From Candidatus Poribacteria bacterium (lineage in GTDB: Bacteria; Poribacteria; WGA-4E; WGA-3G): DNA of 64,000 nt. This document shows, piece by piece, positions 52,846 through 61,825 of this stretch (the stretch's first letter is position 1; every line of letters begins with the position of its first letter). A model generated the notes under the pieces. The model worked only from the letters and a program-made list of their open reading frames with translations. It had not been told where the DNA came from and did not search any database. The position numbers were made by a program, and so were the translations under genes. The stretch lies in NCBI GenBank assembly GCA_026706025.1, contig JAPOZO010000064.1, positions 1 to 64,000 on the forward strand. Reading direction: 5' to 3'.

Positions 52846-53127
52846 ATGATATTTAACGATTTACACGAGAAAGCACAATCCGCACTCGATGAATTAGATG
52901 AAGCGGTTTTAGAAGTATTCTCTCGAACCAACGAACCCTTATATCCGGGTGAAGTCAGTGCCAGACTCGGACTTCCACGATCGCTTGATCCAGACCTTCC
53001 GTATCAAACGATTCGGGATTCACTTTACCGTTTACAGGCTGATGGTAAACTTGAACGCGTCATACCTGATACCGATGATAGTGGTCGTCGAAAATGGCAA
53101 TTCACAGGCGCAGAAAAACAGGAATGA
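52846..53127 (+). CDS. Winged-helix protein upstream of cas6 remnant
   Basis: This 93-residue protein has a winged-helix layout: EAVLEVFSRTNEPLYPGEVS, ARLGLPRSLDPDLPYQTIRD, SLYRLQADGKLERV and a wing RRKWQF. An in-frame ATG at 52807 would add 13 residues, and neither start has a clear ribosome binding site. The stop overlaps the next start (ATGA). It is the first gene behind the leader RNA at 52716. Confidence 0.6.
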   Translation: MIFNDLHEKAQSALDELDEAVLEVFSRTNEPLYPGEVSARLGLPRSLDPDLPYQTIRDSLYRLQADGKLERVIPDTDDSGRRKWQFTGAEKQE

Positions 53128-53282
53128 AACCTTGTAAAATTATGCACCTGAAAATCATTGAATGGCTACACAATTACGCCCCTAAAAAGTTTGGAGAGCA
53201 CATGGGATTGTCTGAAGACGTTGCAGCTGTCCTCATAGTTGCAGTGCGCAGTGAGGCTTATCTGGAGCAACAATGCGAATGA
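53124..53282 (+). CDS. Small protein (52 aa) in the cas6 operon
   Basis: This short helical protein, beginning MKPCKIMHLKIIEWLHNYAP, overlaps the previous gene by four bases. It ends 7 bp before the cas6-like start, so the three are a tight operon. It is not recognised. Confidence 0.5.
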   Translation: MKPCKIMHLKIIEWLHNYAPKKFGEHMGLSEDVAAVLIVAVRSEAYLEQQCE

Positions 53283-53289
53283 GGAAAAT

Positions 53290-53660
53290 ATGCGACTGAA
53301 AAATATCATAGATGTTTCTGATCGACTCACACTCCCGATTAACTATACCCCCTGTTGAAGGGTGTGATTTACCGGTTTCTCGCTGAATCGGATGCCGAAT
53401 ACGCCACCTTTCTGCACAATGAAGGCTATACGGCTGGCGCGAAACGTTTCAAACTCTTCACGTTCTCACAACTCATGCGGCGCATTCTTGACGACAACAT
53501 CCATTTCGGTTCGACGATCACATGGTACGTCTCATCGCCTGTTGAACGATTTTTCTCGCATTTCGCCGATTATAAACCAAAGGAAACTACCCCTTCCTTT
53601 GGTTTCGGGCTTTACTATAGCAGCTATGACCTATCGGAGGGACATGTATGGAACAGATAG
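53290..53660 (+). pseudogene. cas6: Truncated, frameshifted cas6
   Basis: ATG 53290 (GAGGAAA upstream) encodes MRLKNIIDVSDRLTLPINYT and then a stop. One extra C in the run at 53348-53352 restores the frame to LLKGVIYRFLAESDAEYATF, then RFKLFTFSQL and TWYVSSP, the N-terminal RAMP-type domain of Cas6 crRNA endonucleases. The frame ends after ~120 residues where ~240 are usual, so the C-terminal domain with the glycine-rich loop is lost. No CRISPR array or other cas gene is in the window. Confidence 0.8.
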
Positions 53661-54646
53661 GGGAAAAAAAATGGGACGGACGGGAATGGGAAATATGGTC
53701 CGGATTTATCGGTGAACTGCGTCAGTTAATTCCCACTTTCACGATTCATGATTTTCGGATAGGAAACGGAATAAATAAATACAAATCTGTCATCGTCCGA
53801 GAGCCTTACGGTTATGTCGATATTGGGGCGGAAGTGGATCCTGTGAAAGGGGTGCGTATCCCGATTCAGGTCGTCAGAAAACGATATGAAGGGGTTGTAT
53901 GGGAAAACTTTACACCTAAAAATGCAATACTCGGCTATGACCTTATTCAACATTATGATTTGCTTGACCGAGTGTTGGAGACACTCAAGGCGTTCAGTGA
54001 AAGAGAGACGAAGGGGATTGTTCATGTGACACCCCTTACTGAGCCAGAATCTCTTGCAGCAAAGATGGAAATCTCCACATACGGTGCACGTATACGCATT
54101 GAATTTCTGGTACAGAATTTCATATACTACGTGGACGATGGAGCACCGTATGCCCTGAAGGTGATTTGTCACAATTCCATGGATAAACGTATCGCTGTTA
54201 GAGTTCACCTATATTTATATCGTGAGGGGACATCTGATATTCCCTTCAGAGGATTTTATTCGCGACACAAGCCTGAAGAATTGAAGGAAGGTGAAATCGA
54301 AAGACTCTTAGGTGAAGAACTTATGAGAATTGCGAGAGGAGACTGGATTACAGCGACTGCTGAAAAAGAAACAGTCATAGAGTTAAGTAAAAAATATTTC
54401 GATGGAAAATGGGTGGAGAGCATTAGATTTATTTTGGAAAGAAGTGGCGAAGCGGGTTCTAATCGCGTAAGGCTCTATCAAGTGCGTGAGAAAGTCAGTA
54501 AACTCATTGCGGATATAAGCGAATTGGGTTTGCAGGAACGGCAAGAGATTAAGCTTTTTTATTTTTTGCATGAGATAGATAAAGTATTGGAAGAAGAAGC
54601 AAAGGAAAAAGAGAGACAGGAGGCACAACCAACTCTTACATTGTGA
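53648..54646 (+). CDS. Hypothetical protein (332 aa) with possible DUF932-like core
   Basis: This soluble protein has GGAGG eight bases before the ATG. It has VIVREPYGYVDIGAEVDP, a central TYGARIRIEFLVQNF and ALKVICHNSMDKRIAVRVHL, and a long charged coiled-coil end. The VxCxNS element and overall size recall plasmid/phage DUF932-type proteins, but the match is weak by eye. It overlaps the end of the cas6 remnant, which suggests that it is not part of that operon originally. Confidence 0.6.
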   Translation: MEQIGEKKWDGREWEIWSGFIGELRQLIPTFTIHDFRIGNGINKYKSVIVREPYGYVDIGAEVDPVKGVRIPIQVVRKRYEGVVWENFTPKNAILGYDLIQHYDLLDRVLETLKAFSERETKGIVHVTPLTEPESLAAKMEISTYGARIRIEFLVQNFIYYVDDGAPYALKVICHNSMDKRIAVRVHLYLYREGTSDIPFRGFYSRHKPEELKEGEIERLLGEELMRIARGDWITATAEKETVIELSKKYFDGKWVESIRFILERSGEAGSNRVRLYQVREKVSKLIADISELGLQERQEIKLFYFLHEIDKVLEEEAKEKERQEAQPTLTL

Positions 54647-54765
54647 GTTCGATAAAAGACGCATTCAAAAAAAAAACTAAACTTTTTTCGGCGGTGCGTA
54701 TATATTATAACAAAGCTCTTTCGTAAGACATTCAGGAACGCAGAAACATCTCAAGGAGGTGCTGT

Positions 54766-55410
54766 ATGAGAGCCTATAGCCATCCAGGTAACCATGGGCA
54801 GTGTCCTTTCTACATCAATCCCGACGATGTGCTAACAGCAGAGGCTTCCATCGCCCACTGTGTTGCGTGTGCGACGCGGGGCGATGCTTGCCTGCAAACC
54901 CGCCAAGACGATTTTCGACAACTCGCCTATCTCACCATTCTTGAAGAGACCCCGAAGTACGATCCCGCTCATCCGAGTCGCGCGAGTTTCATCACGTTCA
55001 TCAAAGCCAAGGTGTGTACCAAACTCTGGGCACAACGCCGGCAGGAGCTGCAATATCTCACCTTCCCGCTCGTTGATGTGTCGGTGTCGAACCCCGATGC
55101 CGATCCGCCACCCGGCTTTAACTCTCTCACAGCGGCACTCTACAACGCTGCGTGTGAGTCTGAATCTATGGAAGATTCGGTCATCAATGAAATTCACATC
55201 CAGCAATTCCGGCAACGCCTTCCGCTCATGCTCAAGCGGCTGACAGACAAGGAGCGCAAAGCCGTCCGTCTGAAATACTTTGACGATTACATCGGTGAAG
55301 ACATCGCCGAGGTACTCGGTGTGTCGAAAGGTAGAGTCAGCCAGATTCTGAAAAGTGCGATCTCGAAACTCAAAAACGCCTACGAGCGTTTGCAGACAGA
55401 TTTGCTCTGA
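54766..55410 (+). CDS. RNA polymerase sigma-70-like factor
   Basis: This 214-residue protein has a C-terminal sigma region 4: LTDKERKAVRLKYFDDYIGE followed by the helix-turn-helix IAEVLGVSKGRVSQILKSAI. An upstream region-2-like segment (RASFITFIKAKVCTKLWAQR) is preceded by a Cys-containing N-terminus (HCVACATRGDACLQ) that could bind a metal. AAGGAGG fits the ATG. The two STAS genes that follow suggest control by partner switching, with the sigma factor as the output. Confidence 0.8.
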   Translation: MRAYSHPGNHGQCPFYINPDDVLTAEASIAHCVACATRGDACLQTRQDDFRQLAYLTILEETPKYDPAHPSRASFITFIKAKVCTKLWAQRRQELQYLTFPLVDVSVSNPDADPPPGFNSLTAALYNAACESESMEDSVINEIHIQQFRQRLPLMLKRLTDKERKAVRLKYFDDYIGEDIAEVLGVSKGRVSQILKSAISKLKNAYERLQTDLL

Positions 55411-55458
55411 TGCCGACGCAGCGACGCGATACCCATCGCAGAAAAAAGGAGATGTATT

Positions 55459-55878
55459 ATGGAAACGCACGTCCGATATGAAAACGGGGTCGTCATTATT
55501 CAACCCCAGGGGAAACTCAATAGAGAGCCGAACATCAGAGATTTTCAGGACTCCATTTTACCCGAAGTCAAGGCTTTCGATCAGCCTCTCATCCTCATCA
55601 ACTTGTCAGACACACGGCGGATGAGCTCTTCCGGACTGAGCGTGCTGATGCAAGCCTATACGCTAACAAAGCAGAAGCAGGGGCGCATCGCAGTGATCCA
55701 TGCCAGCAGACACATCAACAATCTACTCGTCTTGAGTCGCCTGGCGAGTCTCTTTGAGTGTTTCGACGACGAAGCAGATGCGGTGGCGGCACTCTCAATG
55801 GATCTGCCGACACTCGAAACACCGGCGATCGACGCGGAACACCGCCGACGGGTCCCTCGCAACACGTTCTTTCATTGA
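55459..55878 (+). CDS. STAS-domain anti-anti-sigma protein 1
   Basis: This 139-residue SpoIIAA/RsbV-like protein has a VRYENGVVIIQPQGKLN strand region. A phosphorylatable Ser lies in RRMSSSGLSVLMQ, and a C-terminal extension follows after the STAS fold. It starts 48 bp after the sigma gene. It would bind an anti-sigma kinase and release a sigma factor when unphosphorylated. No RsbW-type kinase is encoded here, so it must come from elsewhere. Confidence 0.88.
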   Translation: METHVRYENGVVIIQPQGKLNREPNIRDFQDSILPEVKAFDQPLILINLSDTRRMSSSGLSVLMQAYTLTKQKQGRIAVIHASRHINNLLVLSRLASLFECFDDEADAVAALSMDLPTLETPAIDAEHRRRVPRNTFFH

Positions 55879-55946
55879 AGCGGGGGCTGCGTTACCGAAT
55901 ATGGCGTGTATTACGGAATCCGAAAAAAGCGACAAAGGAGAACCCC

Positions 55947-56300
55947 ATGAAAATGATAATGCGTCTGAAAGATGGCATTCCGATTTTGGAACCCAATGGA
56001 AAAATTGTCGGTCCTGCGGTATCGCAATTGCGAGAGCGACTCGCCTTAGAGTTATTGGATGCTTCTGAAACGCCCTGCTTTCTCATCAATTTCGAGCATG
56101 TTCAGAAAATAGATAGTTCTGCCCTCGGTATGCTGGTAAATGTACATATTATCGCTGCACAGCTGAAAAGTCGTATCGGTATTATCAATGTTGGGCGACA
56201 CATTAAGAGTTTACTCGTCCTAAGTCGGCTGGTGACGATTTTTGAACATTTCAAGAGCGAGGACGCTGCGATCTCGGCACTCACCAAAACGCTGAAATAG
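55947..56300 (+). CDS. STAS-domain anti-anti-sigma protein 2
   Basis: This 117-residue STAS protein has the key motif QKIDSSALGMLVNVH and a shared LLVLSRL...FEHFKSE end with STAS protein 1. The start at 55947 has AAGGAG six bases upstream. It is a tandem paralogue of the preceding gene and differs mainly in lacking the C-terminal extension. Confidence 0.88.
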   Translation: MKMIMRLKDGIPILEPNGKIVGPAVSQLRERLALELLDASETPCFLINFEHVQKIDSSALGMLVNVHIIAAQLKSRIGIINVGRHIKSLLVLSRLVTIFEHFKSEDAAISALTKTLK

Positions 56301-56435
56301 ATGCAACGACCCGTTCTTTAAGACGTGTTGCTACGGGGGGTGGCAGTGTCAAACCCACCCCCGAAGATGCGATAAAGTCCTTCTGTGCTCTCTGCACGCT
56401 CATCCCCATTTTAGCATGCTCACTGCTACTGTCGA

Positions 56436-56759
56436 TTGTCCTCGTGCTGGAGAGATAAAGTAAGGCAATACATTTTGTTTATTATCACAGACCTTGATTG
56501 GTCGATCAATTTAGACCACTGCCACAAGATACTGACAAAAAAGAAGTGGCACAAAGCGGGTGTTTTTGTCTGTTTCTATGTCAGAGGCGACTTTTCCAAT
56601 ACGGACACCTTTGAGATACGTTTCGCGTCTCAGAGCGACGCGGATGCATACCTTCTCCGCCTCTTCACAGCCCTCGAAGATGGCAAAAGAGTATTTGATG
56701 ACTTTTCCAATGCACGGACATGGCAGCTCACCGACAACGGCTTTCTGAAAAAGTGCTAA
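56436..56759 (+). CDS. Hypothetical protein (~107 aa)
   Basis: This small alpha/beta protein includes ITDLDWSINLDHCHKILTKK and a DAYLLRLFTALEDGKRVF helix. Only TTG/GTG-type starts are available, so the start is uncertain, possibly ~16 codons later. It lies 135 bp after the STAS genes on the same strand. Family unknown. Confidence 0.5.
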   Translation: MSSCWRDKVRQYILFIITDLDWSINLDHCHKILTKKKWHKAGVFVCFYVRGDFSNTDTFEIRFASQSDADAYLLRLFTALEDGKRVFDDFSNARTWQLTDNGFLKKC

Positions 56760-56891
56760 AGTTTTTGCTGTGTCTTGTCCGTTGATGTCACGGACGACAC
56801 GTTTCGCTTCAGGATCCCTTAGAAAGCAGGAACATTTTTCTCGCCCGAATAAAATGATACGCGAAAATTAGATTGTTACTTCACAACCCTG

Positions 56892-57107
56892 TTATCCAGT
56901 TAGATCAATAAATATTTCAACAAACGATTTAAATTCTTCGTATGTCCCAGCATAGGAACAAATCAAAGAGTTTTCAGCAGAATAATTGCAAACAACTTTG
57001 ACTTCATCCCCATTTGTCAAAGTTATTATTGCTATGTTATATCCTTTTTTGTTAATTCTTGCTATTCTATCCATATCAATTTCACGAACACCTAATTTTA
57101 GTTTCAT
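56892..57107 (-). CDS. Small hypothetical protein (71 aa)
   Basis: It begins MKLKLGVREIDMDRIARINK with GGGGG seven bases upstream. It is beta-rich, with NIAIITLTNGDEVKVV resembling an SH3/LytTR-like small barrel. Function is unknown. Confidence 0.55.
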   Translation of the reverse strand: MKLKLGVREIDMDRIARINKKGYNIAIITLTNGDEVKVVCNYSAENSLICSYAGTYEEFKSFVEIFIDLTG

Positions 57108-57208
57108 GTGTCCCCCAGCTTGCAATTAGCAGTTAAACACTTTTATAACTTTAGGTTTTTGTATTCCTCTGACCCACCGTAGCATGTCCCAGGAACGTGA
57201 AGAGGACC

Positions 57209-57373
57209 AACGTTGAAGCACAAGAGAAAATCGCTTTACTCGAAAATCACGTCGCCGATCTGTAAAAGCAATTGGAGCGGTTAAATGAATGCGAGACCAC
57301 ACTTACCGACGAGAAAGAAGAAAAACGCGCCCTGATATCTCCAGGACAGCAGCCAATCTATGAAGAAATCTGA
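57209..57373 (+). pseudogene. Coiled-coil gene remnant with in-frame stop
   Basis: The frame encodes AQEKIALLENHVADL, a TAA at 57263, then KQLERLNECETTLTDEKEEK in the same frame. The heptad pattern continues across the stop, so it was one coiled coil. There is no start or ribosome binding site. Confidence 0.5.
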
Positions 57374-57496
57374 GGCCTCAATGAAGTCGATGATGTATTT
57401 CATAGGGGAGTTTCCCTCCACGATACAGGCAGTAACGCCACGCTTTTACCTATGGAAGTTCATTACATGCAAATGTCAATGACAAAACGGAGAATG

Positions 57497-58420
57497 TTAT
57501 CCAGATGCTGTGGGGACCTCTACTCGCATGTCTCTATTTTTTCGTCTGGTTAAAAACACCCCAACTGCAGCGATGACATATCCGATAACTGTTCCCCAAA
57601 AACCAAATTTGATAGAATAATATTTAGCCGCTTCGCTACGGGTCCCTTCTAAGAAATTTCGCATTTGATTCTCTTGAATATAGGAACTAACACAATACGA
57701 TAAAAGAATTCCAAGTCCAATGCCCACACTCACGAAAACGGGTGCTCTTAATCTCCAATGGGGATCCCGCGCCAATGCGTAGAAACTGATACCAACGGTG
57801 ACCGTGGATGCCACAAAAACAAACATGATCAACGGGTGCGAATACACAACAATAAAACCTGATCTACCTGTTGGATCACCAATTCCGCCCCAGGGCATTA
57901 AGACACAAACAAGTGCAAGCATTCCGCCAGCATGTATGATAGACCACGGGTGTCTTGCTTCTACAGAAACTTCGGCGGCCCCGTTCACATCTTTTTTCCT
58001 GATTAAACAAACACCCATGATAGCGACTACAAACCCTATAACTGTCCCCCAAAAACCCAATTGAGTGGAGTAATTATTAATATCCGGCACCTGTGATATC
58101 CTTACATGCCCAAGGTACACCGTTAGCAGGTGCGAGAGTCCAATACCAGCACATATACGGATTGGCACTTTGGACTTCCAAGGGGTCCGACGGATTACCA
58201 TGTATAGGCTCAAACTAATAATTACGGCACTTGTGATAAAAGCAACTGCAATAGGGAAAACATGTAGTATAAGATCATCAAACAGGAAATAATCAACACC
58301 TGACATAATGAAAATGAATGGCGCGCCGCTTTCCACCCACGGCAGAAAGAAACAGGCAAACGCAACAATCCCACCGAGTGGCGTGATAAACTGTGTCCAT
58401 CGTGTCGCTTGAGTGTGCAA
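57497..58420 (-). CDS. Membrane protein with internally duplicated halves
   Basis: This 307-residue protein has eight predicted membrane helices in two similar halves. Each half contains a FLPWVESG/LMPWGGIG motif, an xRxxPWKSKVPIRICAGIGLSxLL-like segment and LGFWGTVIGFVVAIMGVCL (second half FGFWGTVIGYVIAAVGVFL). The start is TTG with TAGG eight bases upstream. It may be a small transporter or sensor that arose by tandem duplication and fusion. Confidence 0.65.
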   Translation of the reverse strand: MHTQATRWTQFITPLGGIVAFACFFLPWVESGAPFIFIMSGVDYFLFDDLILHVFPIAVAFITSAVIISLSLYMVIRRTPWKSKVPIRICAGIGLSHLLTVYLGHVRISQVPDINNYSTQLGFWGTVIGFVVAIMGVCLIRKKDVNGAAEVSVEARHPWSIIHAGGMLALVCVLMPWGGIGDPTGRSGFIVVYSHPLIMFVFVASTVTVGISFYALARDPHWRLRAPVFVSVGIGLGILLSYCVSSYIQENQMRNFLEGTRSEAAKYYSIKFGFWGTVIGYVIAAVGVFLTRRKNRDMRVEVPTASG

Positions 58421-58429
58421 AATATTTTC

Positions 58430-58750
58430 CTACCTTTGAAGATAACAGACTCCCATGCCTAATAGGACAATCGCGAACGGGAAGCCCGTCGCAAGGGAAG
58501 CGGCTAACGATCTCAGTCCTCCGCCGAGGAGGAGTGCGATAGCCACTAAGCCTTCTGCGGTACACAAAAACACACGTTGTAGTATCGGGGCGTTAACCTT
58601 GCCACCGGCTGCGATAATGTCAATAATCAGAGAGCCTGAGTTCGACGAAGTGACGAAGAAAATGATCGTCAACGTCATACCGAATACAGGAGAGGAGCGT
58701 TGTCCACGGAAGTCCTTCAAACATTTTGAAGAGTGCCAGTTGTAGTCTTT
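58430..58750 (-). pseudogene. Partial duplicate of the BCCT transporter 3' end
   Basis: One frame gives LALFKMFEGLPWTTLLS and another gives MTLTIIFFVTSSNSGSLIID followed by GFPFAIVLLGMGVC. Together they match the last ~110 residues of the BCCT transporter just upstream (SLFKMLDKLPMTTLVSS ... LTIIFFVTSSDSGSLVID). A frameshift separates the two halves. It is a decayed tandem duplication. Confidence 0.85.
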
Positions 58751-58770
58751 CAACTTTGAACTTGAGGGCA

Positions 58771-58827
58771 GGTTCGTAGTAGTGCGATTTTGCGGTGTAC
58801 TCACCCAGAATTGCACTACTACGAACC
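58771..58827. repeat. 15-bp perfect inverted repeat between the BCCT copies
   Basis: GGTTCGTAGTAGTGC (58771-58785) and its exact complement (58813-58827) are separated by 27 bases. It sits at the boundary of the duplicated BCCT tail, 31 bp after the stop of the intact gene. It may be a terminator-like or small palindromic repeat element. Confidence 0.75.
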
Positions 58828-58857
58828 AAATTTACCCTAAAACTCAACATTGAAGCA

Positions 58858-60384
58858 CTAATAGTCCAACTTGTCCAATTCGCTACGGAGCCCCATCCAG
58901 ACGCAAACCGCCATTCCTAATAGGATAATAGCGAAGGGGAAACCTGTGACGAGGGAGGCTGCCTGTAAAGAACTCAGACCGCCGCCAAGTAACAGCACGA
59001 TAGCAACAGCGCCTTCAGCCGAGCACCAGAACACTCGGTGAGAGACCGGTGCGTCAAACTTGCCGCCTGCTGTGATCGTATCAATCACAAGCGAGCCAGA
59101 GTCAGATGAGGTGACGAAAAAGATGATCGTCAGCAGCATTGCGATGGAGGACACCAGCGTCGTCATCGGCAATTTGTCAAGCATTTTGAACAACGAGAGT
59201 TCTGGTGTATAGGCTTCAACCGTTTCGGTCACCCCGGTGTAGCCATCGCTCATGAACTGGTCAAGGGCGGTGCCGCCGAAGGCACTAAACCAGATTAAAC
59301 ACAAGAGTGTTGGTAAAAGTAGCACGCCGGTGATGAATTCTCGAACTGTGCGTCCCTTTGAAATTCGGGCGATAAAGGTGCCGACGAAGGGAGCCCAGGC
59401 GATCCACCACGCCCAATAGAAGGTTGTCCAACCGTGCAAGAACCCTGTGTCTTCACGGCCGACCCAGTTGCTGAGGGGCCTTAGCTTGGAGATATAGGCA
59501 CCCAGCCCGGTGAATACGCCTTTGAAGATCGCGAGTTTCGGTCCGACGACGAGGATGAAGAGCAAGAGCAGAAACGCCAGGATCACGTTAAGCTGGCTGA
59601 GGCGTTTGATGCCGATATTCAGCCCTGTCAACACGGAGATGAGTGCGGCAGCGGTTATGCAGACGATCAGCACGACCATGGTGGTGTTGGTCGCCGGCAC
59701 TTCAAACAGGTAATTGAGCCCGGCGGTCACCTGCTGTGCACCTAAGCCCAGTGAGGTGGCGAGCCCGAACAAGCTGGCGAAGACGGCGAGCGTATCGATG
59801 ACATGACCCGGCCAGCCCCAAACGCGCTCACCGAGGATCGGGTAGAACGCGGATCGGATGGTGAGCGGCAGTCCCCGGTTGTAGGCGAAGAATGCCAGGG
59901 CGAGTCCGACGACGCCATAGACCGCCCAGCCGTGTAGTCCCCAGTGAAACGTCGTCGCCGCGATACCGAGGGCAGGATCGGTTTTTGCTTCACCGCCGAG
60001 GGGAGGGCTCATAAAGTGTTGGACAGGTTCCAAGACCCCGAAAAACAGAAGCCCGATACCGATACCAGCTGCAAAGAGCATAGCGAACCAGGTGAGGTTG
60101 GCGTATTCAGGGACAGCCTCCTTTCCACCGATGCGAACCTTGCCGAGTGGAGAGACAATCAGAAAGAGACAGAAAAGCACAAGGAGATTGACGCTGTCCA
60201 TGAACCACCAGTCGAAGTTCGTCGTAAGCCACTTGCGGGAAGCCCCGAAGACGTTTGTTGCCCCTTCGCGAAATACGAGGGATCCGATAACAAAAATGAC
60301 GATGGTAATTGAGGAAACGAGGAATACCGGTGTCAACCCAAATATCTTGGTGTTGTTCTCGAGGTGTTTGCCTTCTTCGTTCAT
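58858..60384 (-). CDS. BCCT-family betaine/carnitine/choline transporter
   Basis: This 508-residue protein has about twelve membrane helices and the BCCT signature FYW-AWWIAWAPFVGTFIAR with RISKGRTVREF. The Gly-rich motif in the third helix reads AAGIGIGLLFFGVLEP, so Met is replaced by Ile in the G-M-G-x-G position of Na+-coupled BetP. This is seen in H+-coupled or other BCCTs, so ion coupling cannot be assumed. AAGGAG fits the ATG at 60384. The likely role is osmolyte or nitrogen-substrate uptake. Confidence 0.9.
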   Translation of the reverse strand: MNEEGKHLENNTKIFGLTPVFLVSSITIVIFVIGSLVFREGATNVFGASRKWLTTNFDWWFMDSVNLLVLFCLFLIVSPLGKVRIGGKEAVPEYANLTWFAMLFAAGIGIGLLFFGVLEPVQHFMSPPLGGEAKTDPALGIAATTFHWGLHGWAVYGVVGLALAFFAYNRGLPLTIRSAFYPILGERVWGWPGHVIDTLAVFASLFGLATSLGLGAQQVTAGLNYLFEVPATNTTMVVLIVCITAAALISVLTGLNIGIKRLSQLNVILAFLLLLFILVVGPKLAIFKGVFTGLGAYISKLRPLSNWVGREDTGFLHGWTTFYWAWWIAWAPFVGTFIARISKGRTVREFITGVLLLPTLLCLIWFSAFGGTALDQFMSDGYTGVTETVEAYTPELSLFKMLDKLPMTTLVSSIAMLLTIIFFVTSSDSGSLVIDTITAGGKFDAPVSHRVFWCSAEGAVAIVLLLGGGLSSLQAASLVTGFPFAIILLGMAVCVWMGLRSELDKLDY

Positions 60385-60541
60385 TTCTAAATTCTCCTTT
60401 TTTTCATTAACCGCTACCATTTACCTCACAGTGAGAGTTAAGGGCAATTTGTAACAATCCCTCCAAACTTGTAGTACTTTGAGCAAGCAGTAAATTATTA
60501 CGGTGTCACCCTTTAACTGAAAACTGATAACTGATAACTAC

Positions 60542-61825
60542 TTAGAAATAGTAGCCGAAGTTGAAATTAAGTCGCCAATGCCATCTGTTATTTCCGTTGG
60601 CACCCACATGATTGACCCCTGTAAGGATATTCCCATAGTCATCTCCGGTGTTGCCAACAAAGAAGTTGCCGTCGGAAAGTGCGAAATCACTATACACATA
60701 CAGCGCACCCAAGACCGTCCAACTTGCACCGAGTGTCACAAGGGTACTGGCGTTGTAATCATCAACAGTTTTGAGGATAGTGCTCCATTCAGCATAAGGC
60801 GTAACACTGTCAATCCATGAGATACTTGAAGTATCTATACCACCGTATCGTAGCGACAGCGCGGGTATTAATCCTGTCGATGCCACGGGCCAAGCGAAGT
60901 CATAAGCACCCATCGGAATTAAGTCTCCCGTGCCCCAAGGCGTATCATCAGTGATATTATGGGCATAATAGGAGAATTGCGAGAAGAGCGTGAAATCCGC
61001 AACAGTATTCTTCATGTGAGCAGAGACAGCATAGTGGTTACCACTATCATCGTCTCCCACGTTTGTTCCCTTTAGCAATCCGTATTGTGCGGAAACACCG
61101 AAATCCCCGATATTCTCAAGTGCGTAGATTGCCCGGAGGTTAAATTGTAATAGTTCATCATATCCGTTTTCACCTGCACCCCACTCAACGTTTCCTGTCG
61201 CATCGGCCTTTTCTTCCCATTTGACGACATCATAACTGTAGCGAGAACTCGCCAGACTGCCATACTTTATCAACTGAGGGTCACTCATAGGGTAGAAGCC
61301 TACGTCAAGCGTCAGTTTATCAAAGGTATCATTCCATATGACCCCTAAGTCCATATCGTCGGCGAGTCCGACATAAAAATGCTGGTCAAAAAACCAGCTT
61401 GTCGAAACGCCGTAAGCAGTCGGGCCGAAGGGCACCCGCACAATTCCCGCCTTAAGTGTACCAAAATCACCGAGATTGTACCCCAACCAAGCAGTGTGTA
61501 TCATGCTGTAGCCATCATACCACCGGTATTCAAGCCGACTGATGATGTTGTTATAGTCAAGATCAGCATTGAGGCGAAAAATCTCAAGGTCAACATCACC
61601 GATTTTTTCGCCTCGGGGATGTGGGTTCTCCTCATCGCCGTAAGCACCATAGGCGTAGTTTACGCGCATTGCCCCACCGACCTTAATCGGGCTTTTCTTA
61701 GGTTCTGGAGCCTCAACTGCTTCTGCTGTCTCTTCGGTTGCATCAGTTTCCGCCATCGCGAACGGAGAAACGATCAGCAAAAATGCAAGCCCGAAACTGA
61801 ATATAAAACCTATCTGTTTATACAC
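60542..61825 (-). CDS. Porin-like outer membrane beta-barrel protein
   Basis: This 427-residue protein has a signal peptide (1-26, ending PFAMAE) and a negatively charged linker (ATEETAEAVEAPEPKK). Repeated amphipathic strands follow, such as GEKIGDVDLEIFRLNADLDY and NIISRLEYRWYDGY, with a terminal FNFGYYF aromatic end. This fits OprP/OprO-like or general trimeric porins. AAGGAGG selects the GTG at 61825. Placement beside the BCCT gene may link the two in solute uptake across both membranes. Confidence 0.8.
   Translation of the reverse strand: MYKQIGFIFSFGLAFLLIVSPFAMAETDATEETAEAVEAPEPKKSPIKVGGAMRVNYAYGAYGDEENPHPRGEKIGDVDLEIFRLNADLDYNNIISRLEYRWYDGYSMIHTAWLGYNLGDFGTLKAGIVRVPFGPTAYGVSTSWFFDQHFYVGLADDMDLGVIWNDTFDKLTLDVGFYPMSDPQLIKYGSLASSRYSYDVVKWEEKADATGNVEWGAGENGYDELLQFNLRAIYALENIGDFGVSAQYGLLKGTNVGDDDSGNHYAVSAHMKNTVADFTLFSQFSYYAHNITDDTPWGTGDLIPMGAYDFAWPVASTGLIPALSLRYGGIDTSSISWIDSVTPYAEWSTILKTVDDYNASTLVTLGASWTVLGALYVYSDFALSDGNFFVGNTGDDYGNILTGVNHVGANGNNRWHWRLNFNFGYYF

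Noticed and set aside
54832-55503. Minus-strand frame of 223 codons opposite the sigma factor
   Set aside because: It is a shadow. The plus strand has a clear region 4 and ribosome binding site.
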